DNA from: Nereocystis luetkeana
Taxonomy: Eukaryota > Sar > Phaeophyceae > Laminariales > Laminariaceae
NCBI GenBank assembly: GCA_031213475.1
Contig: JARUPZ010000002.1
Coordinates: 11,538,466-11,602,465, forward strand
Direction: 5' to 3'
Length of the DNA: 64,000 nucleotides
Positions 1-11,585 of this stretch are shown here, piece by piece; position 1 is the first letter of the stretch, and every line of letters begins with the position of its first letter. Both the position numbers and the translations under genes were made by a program. Below the pieces are notes generated by a model. That model did not search any database. It saw only the letters and a program-made list of their open reading frames with translations, and was not told the origin of the DNA.

Positions 1-605
1 CATCGCTGTCATTGCTCACGCGCATTTCTCGTGCTCGCACCCTTGGATGGAAGTCGCCTGCGGTCATGGCGTGCGTCTCTCCGCAACGAGGTCTCTGAAG
101 ATGCGCGTCTAATTCTTCGAGTGAATACGCCAGGAGCTGCCGGCATTACGAACGTCGTCGTACTGCTGTCTGTGGGAGATGAATGTGGCGGTTACGCAGT
201 TAGTCGCGAAGAACCAATGTCCGAAGACACTTGATTTTTGTATTTTTCACGGGCGAGTATCTTTTGTTCACTCGACGGAATATTTCGAAGCCTTCCCCAG
301 ATATCGACAGGGACAAGTTGAAGCATTTTCACGTGCATGGTGGGATGAGATGACAGCTCAAGACTGTAGCTCTCCAACGGCGTTGGTTTTATGGCCCCAT
401 AGTAAACATAGCGTGTAGCAGGAAGGGACAACACACAGCACCCCAAAACAAACGGCGGGGATCTACGCACCGACTCAAAGTTTTACAATTCTCCCCAAAC
501 CCCTAAGCAGTATGCCTGACAAGTACTTATGAAAACCCCGAGTTTAAAAATCTTCGGCAGCGCGCCGCAGAAGCGCGGGGTATAGGACCTGCGCCGGCTA
601 ACCTG
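1..605. other. No supported feature
   Basis: I see no splice-consistent exon, RNA gene or repeat here. The short open frames on both strands overlap each other and have no recognisable composition. Confidence 0.5.
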
Positions 606-611
606 GTGGTC

Positions 612-1199
612 ATGATGGAACCAAACGAAGGCAGGATTAGGGAGAGGGAGGTCGCGTGTGACGATCGAGACGCAGAGTTCGTCAGACACCAGGAACAGAA
701 GGAGGCAGAGTTCGTCAAACGCCAGGAACAACTGTCAAAGAGAGAGGCAGAGTTCGTCAAATGCCAGGAACAACAGTCAAAGAGGGAGGCAGAGTTCGTA
801 GAACAGCTGTCGAAGGAGGAGGAGCGACGAAAGGCGGCGTCCGGTAAGCACAAGAGAGTGGAGGCTCGTGCCGGGGGGCTTACGTCACAGCGACAAGTTC
901 GTCAGGAAGCCGCTTCTCGCGATGCAGCGGTGCAGCAACGAGATACGACGTCTGGTAAGCGTAAGAGAGAGGAACCTACTCGTGCGGAGGTCGTCTCGCC
1001 ACAGCGACAAGCTCGAAAGGAAGCCGCTTCTGCGGCGCGCGACGCGCTGGGGCGTCGCACCGGCGCCCTCTTGGATGCTTCGCAGTCCAGGGACATCCTT
1101 CTGCTGTACTTCGGTCTTATAGAGTCCGGTATGAAAGAGAACCCGGCCGCGAAACGGACAGCGGAGCTCCTGCGCATCGGCAAAGGAAAGGTGTTCAAG
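612..1199 (+). CDS. Coiled-coil / HTH-like protein, first exon (possible transposase N-terminus)
   Basis: The open frame starts at tandem ATGs (612 and 615). It begins with a 14-residue unit of the type AEFVKRQEQLSKRE, present about 3.5 times (roughly 672-818), highly charged and predicted coiled coil by eye. A second, longer internal duplication follows: about 838-920 resembles 949-1031, each with SGK-K-RE and SPQRQ-type text. The last part (about residues 155-196) reads like a helix-turn-helix, with RTAELLRIGKGKV, the pattern used by many eukaryotic DDE transposases to recognise their ends. A good donor (AAG|GTAAAT) follows at 1199/1200, and beyond it the frame enters TACCAGGTA-rich repeat sequence, so later exons were not found. 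The transposase assignment is inference from the HTH alone. It could also be a host coiled-coil gene. Confidence 0.45.
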
Positions 1200-1640
1200 G
1201 TAAATACGGGAGTACCTGGTATACTTCGTGCCAGGTACCAGTATCGTATACCCTGGTATATCAGTACCAGGTACCAGGTACCAGGTATGCGATATGATAG
1301 TTCGATACGTACTGCTGTACCTGCTACTCGTACACCCTACTCGTACAGCACTATACCAGGTACCAGGTACTTATTAATAGGAGTTTCTACGTACTTGACA
1401 TTTTTTTCCGATACAGATGGATCACTTTTAGGCACTGGGCCGAAGGATAGGTACAAAGTTGTGACTTACAAGCAAAAAACAACGTAAAAACAGACTAGAC
1501 TTTCGAGCTTGCACCAATCAAACCAGAGCTACTGCTGTTTGACTTGACGTATTATATGACTTGCAAAATGGCCGCGATTGGCCAACAGTGCCGTTACAAC
1601 TGCTGATGCGCACAAATATCGTATTGGGAGTGCTACGAGT
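1200..1640. repeat. TACCAGGTA-rich intron or intergenic DNA
   Basis: Dense overlapping copies of TACCAGGTA and TACCTGGTA (for example 1213, 1265, 1272, 1279 and 1354) are followed by a TTATTAATAG word near 1372. No coding signal. Confidence 0.6.
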
Positions 1641-1664
1641 ACAACAAGCAGGCTGTTACACATT

Positions 1665-2720
1665 GCTGCGACCATGCCGCCCAGCAGCAGCAGCAGCAGC
1701 AGGCAAAACCATGCGCGTGAGGTGGCACAGCCGCAGTATACTCTATGGTTCGATGCATGTATCGGAGCCTGCGATGCGTCACGGGGGATGGATAGGTAGA
1801 GCTTGGGGTGCGGGCGCATGTATGTATCCCGACTCCCGACCGCACCCACCACGACGAACAACAACCGCCACCTGTTGTTGCCCAGCAGCAGAACCAGGTT
1901 AAATCAGCGCATGAGGTGGCACATCCTCGGTGTATTCTTGGCTACTGTAGTACCTGTAGTTGCAAGTGTCGGAAACTACGACGCATCATGGAGGATAGAT
2001 AGGTAGAAGTTGGTGTGCGAGGGCATCTATGTGTGTATCCCGACTCCCGAACACGCCCACCGATCAACAACCAACTGCCACCAGGCAAAACTGCGTGGAG
2101 AGGTGACACATCCGGGGTGTACTCTTGGCTACTGCGGACTGTACTTGTAATCGATGCATGTGTCGGAGCCTACGATGCGTCATTGAGGATAGATAGGCAG
2201 AGCTTGGGGTGCGGGTGCATGTATGTGTGTATGTACTGTATGTATCCCTACTCCCGACTTCGCCCACCACGGCGATCAACGATCCACTGCCACTAGACAT
2301 ATCTGCGAGAGGCGGCACATCCGGGGTGTACTCTTGGCTACTGTACCTGTAGTTGCAAGTGTCGGAGCCTACGATGCATCGTCGAGAATAAATAGGCAGA
2401 GCTTGGGGTGCGGGCGCATGTATGTATGTATCCTGACTCCCGACCACGCCCACCACAACGACCAACGACCAACTGCCACCGGACAAAACTACTCATTCTC
2501 CAGCAGCAGCAGGCGCCCAGCAGCAGCAGCAGCAGCAGGCTAAATCATGCGCGTACGGTGGCACATCCGGGGTGTACTTTATGACTATAGTCGCATGTAT
2601 CGGAGCCTACGATGCAGCACCGAGGATGGATAATAGGCAGACCTGGGGGCGCGGGCGCATGTACAGCATGGATCATTCAATGATATCCCGACTCCAAACG
2701 ACACCGACCACGACGATCAA
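1665..2720. repeat. Degenerate tandem satellite, about five 190-250 bp units
   Basis: Successive units share a GGTGGCACA-like block (about 1720, 1915, 2101, 2311, 2558), a GCTTGGGGTGCGGGCGCATG block and a CCCGACTCCCGACC block. Several units also carry short CAGCAG runs. Unit spacing varies from about 186 to 247 bp through indels. Open frames across it are shadows of the repeat. Confidence 0.8.
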
Positions 2721-4300
2721 CAACCGCCACCAAAAAAAAACTGCCGTACTCCTCTGCTGTTGTTCTGAGCAGCAGTTCAATTCTCCCAGCCAGCCGAGAG
2801 GACAGCAGTACGCACGTGCCTGCTGTCGCAACCGTTTGCCTGAACCACCACCACGCACCGTCGTCTCTGCTGTTGTTCTGGCTGTGCGGTTGGTATTTTG
2901 GATCGACAAGCTCGTCACAATCTCATTGACGTGTATAGCGGACCGAAAAGCGGCGGCACAGCAGTAGGGCGTCCCCTGCAACCACTCCAGAGCACAGCGG
3001 TAGTAGTAGCAGTATAGTTCCTGCGGTCGTCCTTTCCCTCCACACCACACACCGCCTATATCTTGCTGTTCAAAAGTTGCTCGACCGGCATTGAGGCGGA
3101 CAAAAATCGATCGACACGCCTGGAAACCTTTTTTATTTACAAAAGTTGAACCTCTCCCTCGGAGGCGAGCCCACTTTTAGGGTCTCCCAATCGTGGAGGC
3201 AACCCTTCTCTCATTCGCACACGGCCGTTCGTTCATTGTGCTCTGTTGTTTATACGTGAAGAGAGGGGAGGGGGTGGGATATTGTACTGACTCCACTTTT
3301 TATGTGATCACCCTGTTGCGTACCCGCAGTTGGGAGGTGGTGGTTCCATGTTGTGTGCAGGAGCGAATCAAGGCTGGTGGTGTGTACCGCCTGCTGTACG
3401 TGTACATACCACCCTTTTCGTACCCCACTCTACCTGGTATTAATATGGTACCAGGTAGTCCTTTTCATTCCTAGTGGTGGAATGGCAGTGCGGCCCGTTT
3501 CGTTTCGCCAGTCTTTCCTCCAATGGGTGTGACTCCTTCGCAGCCTACCGGCATTTTGAGCGGGGTTGCCGGCGATTATGCTTGCTCTGAAGCTTGATGC
3601 TGTCTTGAGGTCTGAGAAGCTTGCACCCTCGACATCCTTGTCTTCCTTGGCCGCAGTGCCACCGGTATTAATTTGCATGTATGTGTGTATGTGTGTATGT
3701 GTTTATATGTATCTGTTTGTCTTTGAAACCTCTGGCGGATGGGTAAACGTTAAGAATGCAATACCGGCCGCCCCGTTTGCGTGGTGTACAACAGATCCGA
3801 GCTCATTGGGACGCACGGCGTGAGTTCCTGACATCATCGGGACAGGGACGAGGCGCGGCGTCCGCTAAGGATGGGCGGAGAATGCCCAGGCCGAAACAAC
3901 GCGCTTGAGCTGCGCGCGCGCGCCTTCATCAGTGCCAAGCACGAAAAAAGCAAACAGCAGTTTTTTCGACGCACCGTATATAGGCGAATGGACTAAGCAG
4001 TAGTGCGATATTGGCAGTGGAATCGTGCAGTAGGGGGGATGTTGTACAGGCTTAGCTATAGACCCCCCCCCCCCCCCCCCCCCGCCCTCAACGACGAAAC
4101 AGAGCCCCGAATCCGTCGGTTTCTCGCACAAATGGGCGGTGCATTTTCTGAAGAGGAAGCAAAAACGGTAGTGATCTTGCGCAAGATTGGATATTAATAG
4201 TTTCGTCCACCAGTAGCACGATTCTGCCTACTCGCACCGTTTTAGTGGATCACTCTGGCATAGTGCTTTTCGCGGGGTTTGTGGCTCGTATGGGTATTGA
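2721..4300. other. Non-coding stretch with poly-C tract
   Basis: No gene could be supported. The stretch includes two TACCTGGTA/TACCAGGTA words flanking TTAATA near 3428-3456, a GTATGTGT simple repeat near 3678-3706, and an unbroken C run near 4063-4083. Confidence 0.5.
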
Positions 4301-4309
4301 GAGAGGCTG

Positions 4310-4660
4310 CCGGAACGAGTGATGTCTGGGGAAGTGGAGGAGGCCGAGGGCCACTTCGGAGGGAACGAACAGGACTGGATCGGTTTGTCTCGAACACGAT
4401 CTATTGTTGTTGAACTTGCCCACCAAAGCGAAACAATGGAGGCTGGTCGCGAAGAACTCGGGCAAGTGGTTCGGACGTGTCGAGGAAGCGGCAGAGCCGT
4501 ACATGGAGCACTGGTTCGTTACGCAGAAGGAACACGTAGTGAAACGACGAGCGCTTGAGGTACAAATTGCGCAGCAACCTAAGATGTCGTTTAGCCCAAG
4601 GCCCGGGGGGGGGGGGGGGGGGGGGGGTGGCGCGTTGAAGGAGGCGTAGCCCCAACAGCA
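4310..4660 (+). pseudogene. LINE relic: frameshifted C-terminal end of a reverse-transcriptase ORF
   Basis: Two frames read like the tail of the LINE protein at 9.55-11.15 kb. About 4319-4400 gives an acidic GG-EQDW stretch matching GGQEWDW there. About 4420-4560 gives W-KNSGKWFGRVEE, matching [13 protein letters not shown]. At least one frameshift lies between them. As in the better copy, the frame runs into a long poly-G tract (about 4605-4627). The upstream RT domain is missing, so this is a 5'-truncated, decayed copy. Confidence 0.6.
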
Positions 4661-5430
4661 ACGGCTGGTTACAAAAGTGAAGGCACCCGCCGAAATGCGG
4701 CACTGGCCGTCTTTCTAGTCGAGACGCCCGGCGACCACTGCTTACTGTGTTACGATCCCTGTTCTACTTTTGTTGTGTTACCCTATTCCCTGCCAAGTTG
4801 ATGGTACCCCCCCCCCCCCCCCCCCCCCTCCGCGGTTCTTTGGCACTCAGTGTCGGCTGCGCTCCCCTGTACTGTAATTATGTTGTTTTAGCGACCTTTT
4901 TGTTTAGGTTAGTTGTGTTTTTCAGCCCTTTTCGTCTGTCTCAGCCCTTTTTGTCTGTCTCTGGCTTCTTTTTCGTCTCTTGTTTCGTCCTTGGCCCACC
5001 AGCTGGGCATAGGACTGCTCGTTTTTTCGTTATTATTTCGTTGCCCCGAGCGCTTTTCTTGTCTTGTCTCCCGTCTGGTCTTCTGGTGTCGTCCTCATGT
5101 TGGTCCAACAGGCGGACATTGTTGCCTCAACTCATGCAAGCGATTGCTTACATAGAGCATCAGAGGTATGAGACATGGGTACAACTACGACCATTAGACA
5201 CATCATAGGACGGTCATACCAGCAAACAGCAACGTTGTCCCCTCGGGACTCGGCCTGCGCCCTGGGAGGATGTCTGCTTGTGTTTTAGTTTTTTTTTTCT
5301 CTTGTCTATCTTTCCTCTGTGTTTTTGTGTTAGCCCTTCTTTTCTACTAGTTTTTTTTCTTTCTCCGGGTGTACGTATATAGGAATGATATATTCCTGGT
5401 AATACCTGGTATTGGTTTCAAGTAGCAGGC

Positions 5431-5746
5431 GTCCCCGGTGGTGTAGTGGTTAGACCTCGTGACTAATTAATACTAAAGCTAAGGTCATTCGAGTCCAGCC
5501 AAGGCGCGGTTTTTCTTGCGAAAAACAATGAACAAGCGCCTCTTAATAGCGCGAGTTTGCAAAATTCGACGCGAGTCCACGAGGGAAGAAAAAGCTGAAT
5601 TCTTCCCGCGATCCAAACCAAGGCACGGACCGTAGTAGGGAGGAGGGGGGAGGAGCGCCCGCTGTGTGACCCCAGATTTGATGCACTACTGGGAGGGAGC
5701 GGAAGAGTAGGGCGAGGATGCTAAGTGGGATGGAGAAAAAAATAAT
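5431..5746 (+). mobile_element. SINE family 2 (tRNA-derived), near full length
   Basis: The copy opens with a tRNA-like head: an A-box-like GTGTAGTGGTTAGACC and a B-box-like CATTCGAGTCC about 40 bp later. A body follows (CGACGCGAGTC...GAGGGAAGAAAA...GCACGGACCGTAG), then a tail ending in A-rich sequence. The same body and tail occur in four other copies in the window: 8758-8898, 21810-21938, 26335-26682 and 55941-56053. Such elements are Pol III transcribed and mobilised by LINE machinery (established for SINEs). Confidence 0.75.
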
Positions 5747-6980
5747 TGAAACGAGATGATATAAGACACCCCGTTAGTGCCGTTCCCTTGCGTACTGGTA
5801 CCGCGCAGTGCGTCTATTGCTTTGAACTTGTTCGTTTTCTTCCACCGATACGTTTTTTTTTTTTTTTTATCGGCCTGTTTCGTCACCACGGGCTAGATTT
5901 CAGTGCAGTTAGATGATGTGAGAACGTCATCCTAATAGTCGTGAGTGCAGGGCGGGATGGGTCGTACGCTGGGCAAGGGCTTGCCACCGATCACGATTCA
6001 TGCCAATTCCAAGCGTGGTCCGTGGGGCTCTCGTGACGCCGAGGGTTTTACGATCGCTGAGGGATGGTTCAAACCACAGGATAAGGAGAGAGGGGCAAGC
6101 AGGTTCGCCGCGGGGACACAGACGTAGAGGAAACCGCCCGAGATGTTTTTTGTTGTAGGCCAAAATTGCCACGGGGAATTACGATGCTGCAATAGCGGAC
6201 TCAACGTTCATGCATGGGGTCGCTCGAGCGGCGCCTAACGCCAGCTTTCAAAGCCGCTTTGGGGAACAAGATTGGTTTGTTTTTTTTTCCCTCGACAGCG
6301 TCTTGTGCGACCACGGGTTTGACTCTCAGGTCGGAATGTTCCATGAAACGAACACTAAGGCACGTGACACGGTTCTGTTGTTGCGGAAGTATGGGGTAAG
6401 AAAAATCAGTGTGCGGCGATAACAATCCGACGGTAAAGCTGACCTTATATGAAGGCTGTGATCCGCACTTTCGAGGTATGATATACACCATATATATGTA
6501 CGATATATACCGGAGTCTCTGGATCGTTCCCGAGCCCATGCTTCAGATGTAGCAGCGGTGTTACAGCGGCAGAGGTAGCGGCCGCTCGGTTATTTACCTC
6601 TTCAATTTTCTTGCTTGCATACCCCGAGATGCCCATGGAGAGGGTAGAGTCGTTCATGCCCAGTCGGAAATGGCAGTTTTGATCTGGACCCTGCCGTACG
6701 TGCTGGCCTTTCAGTCAATTAGAGCACTTCGTTTCGGTAGTAGCTTCAGCTACGAGACGATCGCAGGTCTGTCTAGGAGCAGGTCCGGAAGGGTTGGTAA
6801 GGAGACAGCACTCGGGCTGAACAGCAGAACATTTTTGAAGGCGGCTAGCCGTAGTGAGTTGTTCGGACACGCCATCAAGAGGCTTCATCGATAAATACCG
6901 GTAGTACCCATGGCTTGGTACGAGAGTGTTGTAATTTCGTAGTCGACCCTGTACTGGGCGGTTCTCCAGTTGTATTTTAG
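5747..6980. other. No supported gene
   Basis: Only short overlapping open frames. There is a poly-T run near 5850-5868. A duplicated phrase ACCCATGGCTTG occurs near 6906 and 6988, each followed by GAGAGTGTTGT, so about 30 bp are directly repeated 82 bp apart. Confidence 0.4.
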
Positions 6981-6995
6981 CAATACCCATGGCTT

Positions 6996-7107
6996 GATCG
7001 AGAGTGTTGTCGACGATGATGGTCTTGAGGCCCAGGAGGCGCTCGAGTTATCGGAGGAGTTTTTGGGGCTCATGGGTGATGGGGATGCGGATGAGGATGA
7101 GGATACG
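6996..7107 (+). CDS. Possible acidic terminal exon, function unknown
   Basis: An open frame ending in TGA near 7105 encodes a strongly acidic C-terminus (ESVVDDDGLEAQEALELSEE, then a DGDADEDED run). A TTTTAG lies just upstream as a possible acceptor. No upstream exon was identified, so this is a composition-based suggestion only. Confidence 0.2.
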
Positions 7108-7119
7108 CTCATTTGATTT

Positions 7120-8040
7120 GTGTTACTACAGTATATTACGCTCAGCTTGTTTTTCGTTTCTGGCATACGCTGTATAATAAAGCACGTGACACAATCAGCC
7201 GTTTGAAAAAAACGTTCATGTTTTTGTTTCTTTCCTCAGCTGCAATGTTCCCACGGTCATTTCAATCTATCGATTGTCCAAAACTAAGCAGAGTTTCTTG
7301 AGATACAGTAAGAAGTGAATGGAAATCAACCTTGTACAACGAGGATATCATAGGACAACGCGTGCAATACCGACTTTATGACAAATTTCCCAGATTTATT
7401 TGGGATTTCTAACTGCAAAACTTCAAACGTGTCTGTCCGTCTGACCCCCCCTCAGCTCACTTTCTGCCGAAATGTCCTGGAATTGAATGAGAAAGCATCC
7501 CATGCGAAACTCAGCCATCTGGAAACACATGTTTGTTGCGAATAAGACTTCCAACAAAATATTCGTTAGCAATTCGAGAAAATCAACACAAGAAAGTGCC
7601 GCATGACCCTGGTGAATAAGAAACGCTGCAAGCCCTCGTCTTGTCTGCAGTAGCTCCCTGCGGATCCCTCGTGCAGGCGATGTGCGCTCTGCGCTTGGCG
7701 TCTTTGTGCAGGCGAGCTGCGCTTGGCGCCCTGCTCCCGCTTGGTACTGCAATATTATTTGCCGTCCCCAATCCCCACCAGCCACCCTTAACACCGTAGC
7801 ACGCGTCGCACCCCCTCCACGCTGTGGCCCAGCCCTTTTTATTTTTTCAAAATACAGATAACTCACGCTACCAAGATGGCAAGGAACAAAGACTGTAGCG
7901 ACAGAAGCTTGCTGCTGCTGGTGGTGAGTAGTGGTTGTGGCTGCCGCACTCGCCTCCCTCCCACATCAAAAACAGAACCAAGGTCAGGTATATGGGAAGC
8001 ATATCAAGGTAGCTTCTACGCACGCACTCCAAATATACCA
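7120..8040. other. No supported gene
   Basis: A 147-codon minus-strand frame at 7423-7866 has no recognisable motif and is overlapped by other open frames. I see no repeat family here. Confidence 0.4.
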
Positions 8041-8045
8041 TTGTG

Positions 8046-8388
8046 TATTACCTACTGAGCTATACGTAAGGGGTGAAATATCGATCGAATACCCAGCCCC
8101 AGGTAAAATCCTTTCAACACTCTCCCCCCCTCTGAACGGGGGGGTTGTTTGGGGCGTCGGAACCGTATACGTCTGTACGCTGACCTACCCGCTTCGTTCG
8201 AATACCTCTGGGGAACCAGGGAGACGTGTCTTTTTAGGTTCGCACGCTCAAGCGTTTCTATAAAAGAAACGTTCGAATTGGGGTTCGAACCCGTGAACTG
8301 GGACGACGTCACATAAATGTGAAGATATTACCTACTGAGCTACACGGGTAGAAAGGTCAATCGATTACCCAGCCTAGGGTAATCCTGA
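8046..8388 (-). mobile_element. SINE family 1 (tRNA-derived) with a second partial head
   Basis: On the minus strand the copy begins with a short palindromic lead (GGATTACCC...GGGTAATCGAT). A tRNA-like head follows, with A-box-like TAGCTCAGTAGG and B-box-like GGGTTCGAACCC, then a body containing CTCCCTGGTTCCCCAG, CGAAGCGGGTAGGTCAGCG and a G-rich GTTCAGAGGGGGG end. After the body the lead and A-box part of the head recur (about 8112-8046) and stop at GGTAATAC. The same head-body-partial-head layout is seen at 9482-11862, 25249-25610 and 25895-26755. Confidence 0.8.
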
Positions 8389-8599
8389 TAACCCTATGCA
8401 GAAAAACAGTAGCACGAGCCCATTCCACATAGATACCATATATACGCTGTACGTCTCAAAGATTCGGCATGTTTCTGGACAAGGTAACTTACACTACAAA
8501 CACTACAAATATACTAGGCAACAAAGAGCGGCCTGTGTGCGGTTTAGGCTACCGATTTGCCATGAGAGCGCTCCACAAGCAAGGATGTCCTTGATGTAC

Positions 8600-8712
8600 A
8601 AAGAGCAGGGTGCCCCTGCCGCATCAAATATAAGTTATAATCTAGGGCTCGAAGCGCAGGTTGATTATATAGCGCCACCTGTTAGACCACTCAGTCAGCG
8701 CTGACAAGTCGT
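8600..8712 (-). mobile_element. SINE family 3 (tRNA-Ser/Leu-like head)
   Basis: The minus strand reads GCGCTGACTGAGTGGTCTAA followed about 40 bp later by GCGCTTCGAGCCC, an A-box/B-box pair of class II tRNA style. Related heads occur on the plus strand near 8930-9000 and 9210-9280 (GCGCTGACCGAGTTGTCTAG, then GGTTTCGATG). The boundaries are approximate. Confidence 0.5.
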
Positions 8713-8757
8713 GTATCCCCCTTCCTCCACCATATATGTTGCTGATGTTATAGCACT

Positions 8758-8898
8758 AAAATGAAGGCACGTACCGTAGCGGGAAGGGGGTAGAAGAGCC
8801 TGCTGCGTGACCCCGATTCTGAGTTACGAGTTGGAAGGAGAGAGAGAAGAAGATGTGCGAAGATAATAAATGGGATGAGCGAAAAAAAAACAAAAAAC
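8758..8898 (+). mobile_element. SINE family 2, 5'-truncated copy
   Basis: Carries the GCACGTACCGTAGCGGGAAG block, the TGAGTTACGAGTTGGAAGG block and GATAATAAATGGGATGAG, and ends in an A-rich tail. It lacks the tRNA head. Confidence 0.75.
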
Positions 8899-8904
8899 TG
8901 TAGT

Positions 8905-9285
8905 CTACTGCTAGACCACTCAGTCAGCGCAGGCTCAGTGGTCTAGCAGGTAGGTGTTAATAGTGCTATATAATTCCCAAGGGCGGGTCGGGGATAAAAA
9001 TCTCCCTGAAGTCGTAATTTGTTATTTTCGAGCGTGCGCGCTGGATACAATACGAATGATTATGATATTGTTTGCCTCTACTGTAGACACCAGTAGCAGT
9101 AGCAGTGGACGAGAGGGGGGCGCCGGAGATCGCTGCAGCCAAGTCGACGAGATTCCACGAACTTTAAAGCATATATTTTGTTGACTATACCAGGTATAAT
9201 AGCACAACTTTACCACTGAGTCAGCGCTGACCGAGTTGTCTAGCAGGTAGTGCTATATAATCAACACAGGTTTCGATGTGGGCTC
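8905..9285 (+). mobile_element. SINE family 3 fragments
   Basis: Near 8909-8945 CTGCTAGACCACT is followed by its inverted copy AGTGGTCTAGCAG, which would form a hairpin made of two opposed heads. Another head fragment lies at about 9210-9280. Confidence 0.45.
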
Positions 9286-9543
9286 TTTGTGTGTTGTTCT
9301 GCCTGCCTCCACGATGAGCTCCAAGCCTACACACGCGCCCGACACGCGAGGTCCATGATGCTCTGGTACCGCCTATGGATAGTCACCATCATACTGGTAC
9401 GTACGTAGTGTTTGAAATTTATAAAATATTGAAGATGCAGCAGCAGTCCTCAATGTGCACACCATTCGACATGCATATTATGTTGTAAGGATTACCCTGG
9501 GCTGGGTATTCGATCAACCTTTTACCCCTCTATAGGTAATACC

Positions 9544-11585
9544 AGTCATCGTGCGCCGACTGAGCGACTACTGCGAACAGGAAGGCCTCCTGCCAGAGGA
9601 GCAGTGTTGCTTTAGGCCCGAACGATCGACGGTCGACATGATGTTCGTGGTGCGACGCTTGCAGGAATTGGCAAGGAAGAAGGACACTCCCCTGTTCATG
9701 TGCTTTGTCGACCTCACCAAAGCCTATGACTCCGTCGACCGAACCCTCCTGTGGGCTGTCTTGGCTCGCTTTGACGTGCCACCTAGAATGCTCACCGTTA
9801 TCCGCCAATTCCACGACGGCATGCGAGCATGTGTGCGGCTGGATGACGGCGATTGCTCAGGTATGTTCGACGTGAAACAGGGCCTACCGCAAGGGTGTGT
9901 GCTCGCGCCATTGTTGTTCAACATGTTTTTTACAGCGGTGCCGCGTGTGGCGGAGAAACGTTTCGCTGCTGACAAAGCCATGACGGACAACTTGGTGCAA
10001 CTCCAACAAAAGCAGGAGAAGAAGAAAAAGAAGAGGGGGAAGGCACGGGCCGGGCACGCCGACGGACAGGGGAATGATAAAGAGGCCCAGATACTGTGGG
10101 CTATGCTCTATGCTGACGATGCGGGCATAGTATCGAGATCACCCAACGGCCTGGAGAGGATGATGACGGTGATCGTGTCTGCATGTGCCGCTTTCGGCCT
10201 GACGGTCTCGGAGGCCAAGACGGAGATAATGTGTCTGCAAACGAAAGATGGGGGGAACGTGCCGTTCACCATCACCGCAGCCGGCCAAGGGTACAAACAA
10301 ACGACCGAGTTTGTGTATCTGGGCGGGGCTATCAGCGCAGATTGGACGGGCAGAAGTGTCGAGGTAACGCGTCGACTCCAGAGGGCATGGGCATGCTTCG
10401 GACGGTATAAGATGGAAATCTATGACCGCCCGGGTGTGCGCCTACGCCTGAAGGTGCGAATGCTGAGAGCCGAGGTTATCGAAACGTTGCTCTACGGTTG
10501 CGTTACTTGGAGCCCGAGCAAGACTGATTACGGTAGGCTACGGGAGGTCCACCACAAGATGCTCGTCCGATGCATCGGCTGGCGAAAACGAAAGCGCGAA
10601 GACCACATTCTATCCTATGCTAGCGCGCTTCTCAGGACAAAATCTGATAGCGTTGAGACGACGGTACGCAGACGTAGGCTCTTGTTTGCGGGCTTTGTGA
10701 CACGCATGGGAGAGGAACGTCTGCCGAAGAGGGTGATGTTTGGAGAGATGGTTGGGGGTAAGGGTTACTCCGGAGGACAGGAGTGGGACTGGATGAGGTA
10801 CCTTAAGGAGGACCTCAAGGAGTTCGGCATCAAGCTCGAAGGGTGGCGCGAGGCAGCACAGAAAGCCGGCAGATGGTTCCGACGGGTCGAGGAAGGGGTG
10901 GAGGCCTTCATGCGGAAATGGCATACAGATGAGAAGGAGGCATCGGCAGAACGGCATAGAATAGCTGCAACCACGACCGCAGCCGTTGACGCCAACGCGA
11001 GTGCGCAGAATGGCAGGGAAGAGGGGGGGGGCGAAAGGGCGACGAGGGGGAATGGGGGGGGGGAGGGGGGGGGGGGCGGTCTGCCCAACAGACTGAAGCC
11101 TGGTTATGGCCATCATCGTCATGATGCACTCCCTTCTTTGGGACCCAAGTAACTAGCATGGTGCCACCTGGGCAACTTTGCGTGTCTGTATGCTCCAGTG
11201 CCTGCCTTTCGTATTTTCTTTCCCCCCCGCCCGTGATTATCGCTTTTTTGTCCCTTCTTTTTTTCATCTTTCTTTCATTCCCGTTCGTACCTCTTTGTGT
11301 CTCTGTTAGTATGGTCAGTTTTGCTTTTTTTGCGTTTTGCTATCTGCTTCTGTTTTTGTTCTGTTTTTTTTTCTTCGCTTCATCTTCTTTTTTAGGGTTT
11401 TGTCTGCTATTAATAGTCTCCTGTGTGCTTCCCTGGTGTCCGCAGTGGTGGAGTGCGTATGCTTGTTTTTTGTTTTTGCCTCTGTTTTACTACCGAGGTA
11501 TTTCTTCCACTCCAGAGTTATTGGAGCCTGTCCTGCGACCACGGACTGCATTGTATTGTGAGTTAATGTGAAAACAACAACAACC
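9544..11585 (+). mobile_element. 5'-truncated non-LTR retrotransposon (LINE)
   Basis: The element contains the RT ORF below and a T-rich 3' untranslated region, and ends in a short (CAA)n-type tail after GAGTTAATGTGAAAA. Its 5' end is cut inside the RT region, typical of incomplete target-primed reverse transcription. A second 3' end of the same family lies in reverse orientation at 22098-22740, and an older relic at 4310-4660. Confidence 0.8.
9554..11152 (+). CDS. LINE reverse transcriptase, truncated at the N-terminus
   Basis: About 530 codons are open from the truncation point, with no credible native start. The RT signatures are in order: [24 protein letters not shown] (catalytic Asp of motif A), [14 protein letters not shown], then LYADDAG (YADD, the two catalytic Asp) near residue 185. 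The thumb and C-terminal part with [19 protein letters not shown] and RCIGWRKRK is the layout common to RTE/I/Jockey-type LINE proteins. The endonuclease that normally precedes the RT is absent. Two oddities are a lysine-rich insert just before YADD ([16 protein letters not shown]) and a poly-G tract near the 3' end that encodes glycines and may shift frame easily. The RT and connector are otherwise intact, suggesting a recent insertion. Confidence 0.85.
   Translation, partial: RRLSDYCEQEGLLPEEQCCFRPERSTVDMMFVVRRLQELARKKDTPLFMCFVDLTKAYDSVDRTLLWAVLARFDVPPRMLTVIRQFHDGMRACVRLDDGDCSGMFDVKQGLPQGCVLAPLLFNMFFTAVPRVAEKRFAADKAMTDNLVQLQQKQEKKKKKRGKARAGHADGQGNDKEAQILWAMLYADDAGIVSRSPNGLERMMTVIVSACAAFGLTVSEAKTEIMCLQTKDGGNVPFTITAAGQGYKQTTEFVYLGGAISADWTGRSVEVTRRLQRAWACFGRYKMEIYDRPGVRLRLKVRMLRAEVIETLLYGCVTWSPSKTDYGRLREVHHKMLVRCIGWRKRKREDHILSYASALLRTKSDSVETTVRRRRLLFAGFVTRMGEERLPKRVMFGEMVGGKGYSGGQEWDWMRYLKEDLKEFGIKLEGWREAAQKAGRWFRRVEEGVEAFMRKWHTDEKEASAERHRIAATTTAAVDANASAQNGREEGGGERATRGNGGGEGGGGGLPNRLKPGYGHHRHDALPSLGPK

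Noticed and set aside
8270-8350. Genuine tRNA genes at the tRNA-like boxes
   Set aside because: Stems are imperfect, the sequence continues into a shared SINE body, and the same heads are repeated in several diverged copies.
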